Source: RUG563 sp045590215 (lineage in GTDB: Bacteria; Bacillota; Clostridia; Christensenellales; Aristaeellaceae). Taken from it: 64,000 bases of DNA. This document shows positions 22,855-30,999 of this stretch, one piece after another. The notes beneath the pieces were generated by a model, which saw only the letters and a list, made by a program, of their open reading frames with translations, was not told the DNA's origin and searched no databases. The position numbers and the translations under genes are program-made. Position 1 is the stretch's first letter, and every line of letters starts with the position of its first letter. The stretch covers positions 124,001 to 188,000 of the forward strand of contig JAZNQO010000026.1 in NCBI GenBank assembly GCA_045590215.1, written 5' to 3'.

Positions 22855-24750
22855 TTGAACAACAACGAATTGATGCAGCTTGAAAAGCTATTGGAGCAGG
22901 TACAAAAGCCTGCTCGCTATATCGGCGGTGAAATGAACGCCGTACAGAAAAACTGGGACGAAACGGAGGCAACCTTCGCCTTTTGCTTCCCGGATACCTA
23001 TGATATCGCCATGAGCCATCTGGGCATGAAAATCCTCTATCACCTGATCAATTTACGCCCAGATGCACTTTGCGAGCGTGTCTGCATGCCGGCAGCCGAT
23101 ATGGCAGATCTGATGCGTGAAAAAAACGTGCCTCTTTTCTCTTTGGAAAGCCGCAAAGCCCTCAACCATTTTGATATCGTTGGGTTCACTTTGCAATATG
23201 AAATGAGCTTCACCAACATCCTTGAAATGCTGGATCTGGGCCGCCTTCCTGTCTATGCCAAAGACCGGGAAAACATCTTCCCCATCGTAGTGGCCGGCGG
23301 CCCCTGCGCCTTTAACCCCGAACCCCTTGCCCCCTTCATTGACGCTTTCATGATCGGCGACGGCGAAGATGTGATGAACGAGCTGATCGACGTCATCCGT
23401 GACGGCAAAAAGCAAGGCCTTTCTAAGAAAGAAATTTTGCAGAATCTGGCCAGGCTGGAGGGCGTGTATGTCCCCTCCCTTTACGATGCCGCTTATTACG
23501 AAGACGGAACCCTTGCATCCTTCACGCCCAATGACCCTGCCGCTCCTGCGATGGTCAAAAAGCGTGTGGTGAAAGACCTTTCCGCCGCTGTCTATCCTGA
23601 CTCCATTCCCGTTCCCTACACCGAAATCGTCCATGACCGAATGGTGCTTGAAATCATGCGCGGCTGTACAAGAGGCTGCCGCTTCTGCCAGGCCGGGATG
23701 CTCTATCGCCCCGTCCGGGAGCGCAGTATGGATAGGCTCTTGGAGCTAGCCGATAAGCTGCAAAAATCCACCGGCTATGAGGAAATGAGCCTTTCTTCCC
23801 TTTCCAGCGGCGATTTCACCTGCCTGCCGGAGCTGATTTCCGAACTCATGAACCGCTATAAAGAAAAGCGTGTCAGTGTGTCCCTTCCTTCCATGCGTAT
23901 TGATAATATTGTCAAGCAATCATTGGAAGAAACCCAGAAGGTGAAAAAATCCGGTCTTACCCTTGCCCCAGAAGCCGGAACCCAGCGGCTGCGTGATGTC
24001 ATAAACAAAGGCGTTTCCGAAGAGGACTTGATTCGAGCTGTTTCCGATGCCTTTGAATGCGGATGGAGCAGCGTGAAGCTCTACTTCATGATGGGTCTCC
24101 CCACCGAAACGGACGAAGATTTGCAGGGCATCGGCGAGCTTGCAAGGAAGGTTGTCCGGGCTTATTACGCCATGCCCAAGGAAAAGCGGGCAAAAGGTGT
24201 GATGGTCACTTGCTCCGCTTCCGTTTTCGTTCCCAAGCCCTTCACCCCCTTCCAGTGGGCTGGGCAAGACACCATCGAAACGGTGCACGAAAAGCAGGCT
24301 GCCCTTCGCCAGTATCTCAAGCAAAAGTGCGTCAATTTCAAATGGCACGAAAGCTCCCTTTCCATGCTGGAAGCCTGCATCGCACGGGGCGACCGCCGTA
24401 TCGGCGATGTGATTTACACCGCATGGAAAAACGGCTGCCGTCTGGACGGCTGGAACGAACATTTCAAATTTGATGTTTGGATGAAGGCCTTTGAGCTCTG
24501 CGGTCTAACGCCTGATTTCTATGCCTATCGTGAACGTCCTTATGAAGAATTACTCCCGTGGCAGTTCATTGACGCCGGCGTATCGCAGGAATATTTGATG
24601 CGTGAAAACGAAAAGGCCAAGGCTGCCGCCACCACCCGTGACTGCCGCCACGGCTGCAACGGCTGCGGCATGCAAAAATGGGGCGTGTGCTCCTTTGTTG
24701 AAAATCCGCCGCTGAAAGGCAAAGAACAAAAGGCGGAGGTGTACAACTAA
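22855..24750 (+). CDS. TIGR03960-type radical SAM protein with B12-binding-like N-domain
   Basis: A 631-residue radical SAM protein. The N-terminal 200 residues (FPDTYDIAMSHLGMKILYHL and PLFSLESRKALNHFDIVGF) form the B12-binding-like domain without a clear cobalamin D-x-H-x2-G motif. The radical SAM core has C-x3-C-x2-C in RGCTRGCRFCQAG (about residue 270). A cysteine-rich C-terminus carries RDCRHGCNGCGMQKWG. A TTG start at 22855 is preferred because AAGGGG lies upstream and QVQKPARYIGGE then falls at the usual distance; an upstream ATG at 22828 lacks an SD. Homologues regularly precede the DUF2344 gene and rng in Clostridia. The biochemical reaction is not established; an RNA- or ribosome-modifying role is inferred from context. 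Confidence 0.9.
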   Translation: MNNNELMQLEKLLEQVQKPARYIGGEMNAVQKNWDETEATFAFCFPDTYDIAMSHLGMKILYHLINLRPDALCERVCMPAADMADLMREKNVPLFSLESRKALNHFDIVGFTLQYEMSFTNILEMLDLGRLPVYAKDRENIFPIVVAGGPCAFNPEPLAPFIDAFMIGDGEDVMNELIDVIRDGKKQGLSKKEILQNLARLEGVYVPSLYDAAYYEDGTLASFTPNDPAAPAMVKKRVVKDLSAAVYPDSIPVPYTEIVHDRMVLEIMRGCTRGCRFCQAGMLYRPVRERSMDRLLELADKLQKSTGYEEMSLSSLSSGDFTCLPELISELMNRYKEKRVSVSLPSMRIDNIVKQSLEETQKVKKSGLTLAPEAGTQRLRDVINKGVSEEDLIRAVSDAFECGWSSVKLYFMMGLPTETDEDLQGIGELARKVVRAYYAMPKEKRAKGVMVTCSASVFVPKPFTPFQWAGQDTIETVHEKQAALRQYLKQKCVNFKWHESSLSMLEACIARGDRRIGDVIYTAWKNGCRLDGWNEHFKFDVWMKAFELCGLTPDFYAYRERPYEELLPWQFIDAGVSQEYLMRENEKAKAAATTRDCRHGCNGCGMQKWGVCSFVENPPLKGKEQKAEVYN

Positions 24751-25412
24751 TGAAAATGCTGGTGATCTTTGAAAAAAGCCCCCGTCTTCGCCATATCGGC
24801 CATCTGGATCTGATGCGTGCCATGCAGCGTGCCCTTCGCCGCAGCGGCCTTCCCATCGCCTTTTCCCAAGGGTTCAATCCTCATGTGCTTTTGAACTTTG
24901 CGGCTCCCCTTTCCGTTGGCATGCCCGGCAAACGGGAAATCATGGAAGTGCCCCTTGCCAAAGGCGTTTGCGAAGGGGATTTCAAAAAAATGCTGTCTGT
25001 CGCCCTGCCTGTGGATTTGCCCTGCATTGCTGTGCGCAGCGTGGATGACCGCCACCCCGCCCCCATGGCCAGCCTCACCGCCGCTTGCTATACGGTAGAA
25101 TTTGAGCAGCTGCCCGAAAATTTCGGCGATACTGTTTTAGCTTTCATGGCACAAAATAAAATCCCGGCCATCCGCAAAACCAAGTCCGGCATGAAGCCCT
25201 GCGATATCCGCCCCATGATTTATGATTTGCAGTTGGAAGGCAATACCCTTTCCATGACGCTCGCTCTTTGCGAAAAGGCCACCTGCAAGCCGGAGCTTTT
25301 GCTTTCCAGCCTCTTTGAATTTGCAAAGTTGGAACGCCCGTCCGCCCTTGTGACGCGGCAGCAGCTGCTAGGCGGCGAAGCCCCCAACTTCCTGCCCCTT
25401 GAAATGCTATGA
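24750..25412 (+). CDS. TIGR03936/DUF2344 radical-SAM-associated protein
   Basis: A 220-residue protein of the DUF2344 family, recognisable from the N-terminal SPRLRHIGHLDLMRAMQRAL and SQGFNPHVLLNFAAPLSVG segments. Members always accompany TIGR03960-type radical SAM proteins, in some genomes as a C-terminal fusion. The start ATG overlaps the preceding stop (TAATG at 24748-24752), so the two proteins are made together. The function is unknown; a partner in the same modification reaction is the simplest reading. Confidence 0.9.
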   Translation: MKMLVIFEKSPRLRHIGHLDLMRAMQRALRRSGLPIAFSQGFNPHVLLNFAAPLSVGMPGKREIMEVPLAKGVCEGDFKKMLSVALPVDLPCIAVRSVDDRHPAPMASLTAACYTVEFEQLPENFGDTVLAFMAQNKIPAIRKTKSGMKPCDIRPMIYDLQLEGNTLSMTLALCEKATCKPELLLSSLFEFAKLERPSALVTRQQLLGGEAPNFLPLEML

Positions 25413-26551
25413 GCAAGCAGCTTTTGATTGAAAAAGTGTGCAACAGGCTTTCCTGCGCCGTGATGGAAAACAGCCGCCTGCTTTCCTATGCCGAAGAACA
25501 AACCGGCATTCAGGCAGAGCAGATTTATCTGGCCAAGGTTGACCGCATCATGAAAGGCACCCAAACCGTCTTCCTGCGGCTCACCGCTCACGACAACGGC
25601 TATCTGCCCCTTTCCGAATGCAAAGAAAAGCCTGTTTCCGGGCAAACGCTTCTTGTGCAGGTAAAAAAGCCTGCTATCGGCGAAAAGCTGCCCTTCTGCT
25701 CCACGGATATTTCCATCGCCGGGCGGTACGCCATTTTAACGCCCTTCTCCCCGCGCATTACTGTTTCCGTCCGCATTGTTGATGCCGAAAAAGCAGCATC
25801 CCTGAAAGCCCTCGGAAGCCGTCTTGCGCCAGAAAAAATGGGGCTCATTCTCCGCTCCGAATGTGCGGAAGTGGGCGAAGAAACGCTGCAAGCAGAAATT
25901 GCGCAGCTGCATCAAAAATGGCTGTCGATTGCCGAAAAGGCAAAGCAGCTTTCCGCACCCTGCCTTTTGGAAGAGCGGGAGGCGATGATTCCCTCCATCC
26001 TTCGGGATGAAAAGGGCGGCTTTGAAAAAATCATCACCAATCTGGAGGTTTTCCCTTACACTGCTCCCTGCCCCGTGCAATATGCGGAGCATCCCTTTTC
26101 CCTGCAAAACGTATGGCACAAGCTGCAAAAGTCCCTGTCCCGTAAGGTATATCTTCCCTGCGGGGGGTATCTCATTCTTGACCGGACGGAGGCCATGACC
26201 GTCATCGACGTAAACTCCGGCAAATTTCAGGGCAAAAAAAGCGGCACGGAAAGCACCTTCCTTTCCCTGAACACAGAAGCTGCCAAAGAAATCGCACGTC
26301 TTGTGCGCCTACGAAATCTCGGCGGCATCATCCTCATTGATTTCGTGGACATGGAAAAAGAAGAAAGCAGAAACGCCGTTCTTTCCGCCCTTTCCGATGC
26401 CCTGAAAGACGACCCTGTGAAGACCGTGCTGCACGGCTTCACATCATTAGGCCTTTTGGAAATGACCCGGAAAAAAACTTCCCAAACCCTTGCATCTATT
26501 TCGCCCTGCCCCCATTGCCGGGGCACTGGCCTGAAAGAGGAAAATACATGA
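25409..26551 (+). CDS. rng: Ribonuclease E/G family endoribonuclease (RNase G-like)
   Basis: Single-strand-specific endoribonuclease for rRNA and mRNA processing. The 380 residues give an N-terminal S1-like segment (IYLAKVDRIMKGTQTVFLRL) and the DNase I-like catalytic core with MTVIDVNSGKF and IILIDFVDM, supplying the two Mg2+-binding aspartates. There is a C-terminal CPHCRGTG zinc-link. At 380 residues it is about 100 shorter than E. coli RNase G, with the small C-terminal domain largely missing. The ATG overlaps the DUF2344 stop (ATGA). In many Clostridia rng is followed by rplU-rpmA; here miaB follows, overlapping by four bases. Confidence 0.9.
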   Translation: MSKQLLIEKVCNRLSCAVMENSRLLSYAEEQTGIQAEQIYLAKVDRIMKGTQTVFLRLTAHDNGYLPLSECKEKPVSGQTLLVQVKKPAIGEKLPFCSTDISIAGRYAILTPFSPRITVSVRIVDAEKAASLKALGSRLAPEKMGLILRSECAEVGEETLQAEIAQLHQKWLSIAEKAKQLSAPCLLEEREAMIPSILRDEKGGFEKIITNLEVFPYTAPCPVQYAEHPFSLQNVWHKLQKSLSRKVYLPCGGYLILDRTEAMTVIDVNSGKFQGKKSGTESTFLSLNTEAAKEIARLVRLRNLGGIILIDFVDMEKEESRNAVLSALSDALKDDPVKTVLHGFTSLGLLEMTRKKTSQTLASISPCPHCRGTGLKEENT

Positions 26552-27963
26552 ACAAACGTGATCTGATTATCCCCATTCCCAAGGCGGAAATCGACGCCCA
26601 GATGGCCTATGCCGATCTGTTTGCCGCTTTGCCTGAAAGGCCGCAAACTTACTTCATCGTCACCTACGGCTGCCAGATGAACGCTCACGATTCCGAAAAG
26701 CTCACCGGCACGTTGGAGCGTATGGGGCTCAAAAAAGCCTCTGCAAAAGAAGAAGCGGATTTCGTTTTGCACAACACCTGCTGTATTCGTGATAACGCAG
26801 AGCGCAAGGCCCTTGGCAATGTCACATGGCTCAAGCAGATCAAAAAAGAGCGTCCCGCTCTCCTTATCGGCATCTGCGGCTGCATGGTGCAGGAGCCCGG
26901 CATGGCAGAAAAGCTTTTGAAGCAATATCCTTTCGTGGATATCGCCTTTGGCACGGGAAATATCCACCGCCTGCCGGAGCTTCTCTATAAGGCCGTCACA
27001 AACGCCCAGCGGGTGATCGCCGTACCCCAGGAGCAGTCCACCCTCATCGAAGGCCTGCCCATCAAACGGGACAGTTCTTTCCAAAATTATGTCACCATCA
27101 TGTACGGCTGCAATAACTTCTGCACCTACTGCATCGTGCCTTATGTTCGGGGACGGGAGCGCAGCCGCAACCCAAAGGATATCCTGAACGAAATTGAAGC
27201 TTTGCAGAAAAAGGGCGTTCAGGAAATCATGCTCCTTGGGCAAAACGTCAATTCCTACGGCAATGATAATTCCTTCGGTGTCACCTTTCCTCAATTGCTT
27301 CATGAAATCGGCAAGACGGGCATCCCAAGGATTCGGTTCATGACCAGCCATCCCAAGGATTTATCCGATGCCCTTATTGATGAAATGGCGCAGAATCCTG
27401 CCGTCTGCCATCACTTTCATCTGCCCGTCCAATCCGGCAGCAACAGGATATTGGAGCAAATGAACCGCCGCTATACCAGAGAGATCTATCTGGATCGGGT
27501 GAAAAAGCTCCGCTCCGCCATTCCGGATATCGGTATCTCCACCGACCTCATCGTGGCTTTCCCCGGCGAAACGGAGGAAGACTTTGAAGACACCCTCTGC
27601 CTTTCCGAAGAAGTAAAATGGGATAGTGCTTTCACCTTCATTTACTCCCCCAGAGTTGGCACAAAGGCCGCCACACTGCCCGGCCAGATTGACCCCGAAA
27701 CTGCCACCCGGCGCATCGAAACCCTCATCCATCAGCAAGATAAAATCACTGCAGATATTTTCTCTTCCCTTATCGGCACAAAGGTGAACGTGCTGGTAAA
27801 TGGCAATGCCAAGCGAAACGAAACGGAATTAACGGGAAAGAGCGAACGGAATATCAGCGTCAATTTCCGGGGAACCTCCGATATGATCGGCACCATCGTG
27901 CCGGTTGAAATTACCGCTGCCAATAAAACCACCCTTCGGGGCGAAATGATTAAAGGAGAATGA
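26548..27963 (+). CDS. miaB: tRNA-2-methylthio-N6-isopentenyladenosine-37 synthase MiaB
   Basis: Radical SAM methylthiotransferase that adds the ms2 group to i6A37 of tRNAs reading UNN codons. It has 471 residues: the UPF0004 domain with C-x35-C-x33-C ligands (TYGCQMNAHDSE, HNTCCIRDNA and GICGCMVQ), the radical SAM CNNFCTYC motif (about residue 190), and a C-terminal TRAM domain. The ATG at 26548 overlaps the rng stop and is preferred to an earlier frame start within rng. MiaA, which supplies the i6A substrate, is encoded downstream in the same operon (33008), with ylbF-mutS-mutL between. Confidence 0.96.
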   Translation: MNKRDLIIPIPKAEIDAQMAYADLFAALPERPQTYFIVTYGCQMNAHDSEKLTGTLERMGLKKASAKEEADFVLHNTCCIRDNAERKALGNVTWLKQIKKERPALLIGICGCMVQEPGMAEKLLKQYPFVDIAFGTGNIHRLPELLYKAVTNAQRVIAVPQEQSTLIEGLPIKRDSSFQNYVTIMYGCNNFCTYCIVPYVRGRERSRNPKDILNEIEALQKKGVQEIMLLGQNVNSYGNDNSFGVTFPQLLHEIGKTGIPRIRFMTSHPKDLSDALIDEMAQNPAVCHHFHLPVQSGSNRILEQMNRRYTREIYLDRVKKLRSAIPDIGISTDLIVAFPGETEEDFEDTLCLSEEVKWDSAFTFIYSPRVGTKAATLPGQIDPETATRRIETLIHQQDKITADIFSSLIGTKVNVLVNGNAKRNETELTGKSERNISVNFRGTSDMIGTIVPVEITAANKTTLRGEMIKGE

Positions 27964-27968
27964 TACTC

Positions 27969-28361
27969 ATGGACAAGAACGTCATCGAAAAAGCAAAAGA
28001 ACTGGCTATGGCCATCGCCTCCTCTCAGGAGTTTATCGTCATGCGTGCCACGGAAGATGCGGCTGCACAAGACGACGCCATGGCAGATGCCTTCGGCAAA
28101 TATGAAGAGCTCCATCAGGAAATCGAGGCCCTTTCCGCCCAGGAAACCCCCGACTTTGAAAAGATGGCTGAAATCGACACCGAAATGAAGAAGATTCAGC
28201 AGGATATGCAACAGCTTCCTATGGCGCAGGCCATGCAGAAAGCCCGGAAAGGCTTCACCGATATGATGGCCGCTGTCAACGCGGAGCTTTCCAAAGTGCT
28301 GGCTCCCGAATCCTCTTGCAGCGGCGATTGCAATTCCTGCGGCGACCACTGCCATCACTGA
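27969..28361 (+). CDS. YlbF/YmcA family protein (RicF-like)
   Basis: A small helical protein of 130 residues from the YlbF/YmcA family. In Bacillus, the RicA-RicF-RicT complex (YmcA-YlbF-YaaT) binds RNase Y and affects mRNA processing, competence and sporulation. It has long amphipathic helices (KYEELHQEIEALSAQE and MQQLPMAQAMQKARKG). It ends with a cysteine/histidine tail, C117-x3-C121-x2-C124-x3-C128-H-H, resembling the cysteine pattern of Bacillus family members whose complex carries Fe-S clusters. The ATG at 27969 is preferred to 27960, with GGAGA eight to nine bases upstream. Confidence 0.87.
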   Translation: MDKNVIEKAKELAMAIASSQEFIVMRATEDAAAQDDAMADAFGKYEELHQEIEALSAQETPDFEKMAEIDTEMKKIQQDMQQLPMAQAMQKARKGFTDMMAAVNAELSKVLAPESSCSGDCNSCGDHCHH

Positions 28362-28394
28362 TATTTTCTAAAACACTAAAGGAGCATCACGCTT

Positions 28395-30989
28395 ATGGCT
28401 ACCCTTTCCCCCATGATGCAGCAATATATGCGCCTGAAAGAACAAAATCCCGATACGCTGCTTTTCTTCCGTGTGGGCGATTTTTATGAAATGTTCTTTG
28501 ACGACGCCATCACCACCAGCCGTGAACTGGAATTGACCCTGACGGGTAAAGAGTGCGGCTTGAGTGAGCGCGCGCCCATGTGCGGCGTGCCCCATCATGC
28601 GATTGATACCTATGTTTCCCGTCTGGTGGAAAAGGGGTATCGGGTAGCCATCGGCGAGCAGATGCAGGATCCTGCCTTGGCCAAAGGCCTGGTTGAGCGT
28701 GACATCATCCGCATTATCACCCCCGGCACGCTGACGGACGCTTCCGTGATTGGCGAAAGGCGCAATAATTTCCTTTGCGCTGTGTGTGTGCAGGGAAAGC
28801 GTGTGGGGCTTTCCTGGTGCGATGTTTCAACAGGCGAATTCTACGCCCAGCAGCTGCCTTTTGAGGAAGCTGCTCTTCGCTCTGCCCTGCTTTCCTTAAA
28901 CCCCGGCGAAATCATCACCGCCGATGTGGAGCAGCTCCTTCCCCTTTGCCTTGTTCGGCCGCATCTCTATTCCGCCTCCGCTTTCCAAAGTGCCAAGGCG
29001 CAGGAAGCCCTTTTCGAACATTTTGAGGTGCAAAATCTCTTGGCTCTCGGCCTTGAAAAAAGCCAAAGCCTTGCCGCTTGCGCTGCCGGTGCCTTGATGC
29101 GGTATCTGTGGGAAACCCAGAAAAACAGCCTCCAGCACATCACCAAGCTGCAAATCGTAGAAAAGGGCGAAACCATGCCCCTGGACGTTTCCACAAGGCG
29201 TAATTTAGAACTTACCGAAACCATCCGCAGCCGCTCTGCCAAAGGCTCCCTGCTCTCTGTTCTGGATCAGACAGTCACAGCTATGGGCGGAAGATTGCTG
29301 CGTGCATGGGTGGAAAAGCCCCTCTTGAAAAAAGAAAAAATCGAAGCCCGGCTCCATGCCGTATCGGCTCTTTTTGAAAACCCGGTGGTCTGCCAGTCCC
29401 TGCGTGAAAAGCTGCAGCAGGTGTACGATATGGAAAGGCTGCTGTCCAAGGTTTCCTATCGTTCCCTGAACGGCAGGGATTGTCTGTCTCTCCTTCGCTC
29501 TTTGGAAGCCGCACCCGATATTTTGGATTTACTCTCCCAAATCGAAGGCAATTCCCTTTCCTTCCTGCATTCGCTTTTGGATCCCATGCCCGAAATGCGC
29601 ACGCTTTTGCAAAACGCCATTTCTCCCGATGCGCCGTTGCTCCTTTCCGACGGCGGTGTGATTCGTGCCGGGTTTAATAAGGAATTGGACGAGCTGCGCC
29701 TTGCATCCACAGAGGGTAAAAACTGGCTCATGCAGCTGGAAGCAAGAGAACGTGAAGAAACGGGTATCAAAAACCTGAAAATCCAGTATAACCGGGTTTT
29801 CGGCTATTATATCGAGGTGACCAAGTCCTTCTATCATCTGGTGCCCCTGCGCTATAACCGCCGCCAGACCCTTGCCAATGCTGAACGCTATACAACTGAA
29901 GAACTGCACAATATCGAAGTGAAGCTAACCGGGGCGCAGGAGCAGGCTGCCCGGCTGGAAGCCGCCCTGTTCAACGATATCCGGGATCAGATCAGCCGGG
30001 AAATCGCCCGTCTGCAATCCACGGCTACCGCCTATAAAACGCTGGACGCCCTGCTGTCCCTTGCCAATGTGGCGAGGCAAAATAACTATGTCTGCCCCGT
30101 CATCCGCGAGGATGGCGTGATTGATATCAAAGAAGGCCGTCATCCCGTGGTGGAAACCATGACGGATGAAGGCTTCGTTCCAAACGACACCTTTATGGAT
30201 ACCGCTGATAACCGCATGCAGATTATCACAGGCCCCAACATGGCCGGGAAAAGCACCTATATGCGGCAGGTTGCGTTAATCACGCTGATGGCGCATATCG
30301 GTTCCTTTGTGCCGGCTCAAAGCGCGGAAATTTCCGTTGTGGACTGCATTTTCACTCGTATCGGCGCATCGGATGATTTAGCCACCGGCCAATCTACCTT
30401 TATGGTGGAAATGAGCGAAATGGCTTATATTCTTCGCAACGCCACCGCTTCTTCTCTCGTCATTTTAGACGAAATCGGCCGGGGCACCAGCACTTTCGAC
30501 GGCCTTTCCATTGCATGGAGTGCCGTGGAATACCTGTGCGACCCCAAGCGCGGCGGCATCAAAACCCTTTTTGCCACCCACTATCATGAGCTTTCCGAAT
30601 TGGAAGGCACCTTGGAAGGGGTCAAGAATTTCTGTGTTTCTGTAAAAGAACATGGCGAAGACGTAATTTTCCTGCGCAAGATTATTCCCGGCGGTGCGGA
30701 TAAGAGTTTTGGCATATATGTGGCTCGCCTGGCCGGGGTTCCCCGTCCGGTTGTTGCCAGAGCACAGCAGATTGAAGCACGCCTGGAAGTGAGCAATCAG
30801 GGGCAAAACTCCATTGGCCAGAACATCCTGGGCGCAGGCCATAAAAAGAAAAATGAGCAAGTGGGCTTGGAAGACTTCGCCAAGACCGAATTTATCGAAG
30901 AAATCCGGGAACTGGATGTGCTTTCCATGACCCCCATGGATGCACTGAACAAGCTCTTCATCCTCCGTGAAAAAGCCCTGAAGCTGTAA
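28395..30989 (+). CDS. mutS: DNA mismatch repair protein MutS
   Basis: MutS1 mismatch sensor of 864 residues. Mismatch-binding Phe-x-Glu motif is in VGDFYEMFFDDA (about residue 36). The ATPase has Walker A GPNMAGKSTY (about 615), Walker B LVILDEIGRGTSTFDG and the helix-turn-helix near the C-terminus. Length and domain order match bacterial MutS1. mutL follows 10 bases downstream. The SD AAAGGAG is 14 bases from the ATG. Confidence 0.97.
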   Translation: MATLSPMMQQYMRLKEQNPDTLLFFRVGDFYEMFFDDAITTSRELELTLTGKECGLSERAPMCGVPHHAIDTYVSRLVEKGYRVAIGEQMQDPALAKGLVERDIIRIITPGTLTDASVIGERRNNFLCAVCVQGKRVGLSWCDVSTGEFYAQQLPFEEAALRSALLSLNPGEIITADVEQLLPLCLVRPHLYSASAFQSAKAQEALFEHFEVQNLLALGLEKSQSLAACAAGALMRYLWETQKNSLQHITKLQIVEKGETMPLDVSTRRNLELTETIRSRSAKGSLLSVLDQTVTAMGGRLLRAWVEKPLLKKEKIEARLHAVSALFENPVVCQSLREKLQQVYDMERLLSKVSYRSLNGRDCLSLLRSLEAAPDILDLLSQIEGNSLSFLHSLLDPMPEMRTLLQNAISPDAPLLLSDGGVIRAGFNKELDELRLASTEGKNWLMQLEAREREETGIKNLKIQYNRVFGYYIEVTKSFYHLVPLRYNRRQTLANAERYTTEELHNIEVKLTGAQEQAARLEAALFNDIRDQISREIARLQSTATAYKTLDALLSLANVARQNNYVCPVIREDGVIDIKEGRHPVVETMTDEGFVPNDTFMDTADNRMQIITGPNMAGKSTYMRQVALITLMAHIGSFVPAQSAEISVVDCIFTRIGASDDLATGQSTFMVEMSEMAYILRNATASSLVILDEIGRGTSTFDGLSIAWSAVEYLCDPKRGGIKTLFATHYHELSELEGTLEGVKNFCVSVKEHGEDVIFLRKIIPGGADKSFGIYVARLAGVPRPVVARAQQIEARLEVSNQGQNSIGQNILGAGHKKKNEQVGLEDFAKTEFIEEIRELDVLSMTPMDALNKLFILREKALKL

Positions 30990-30999
30990 GGAGAAGTTT

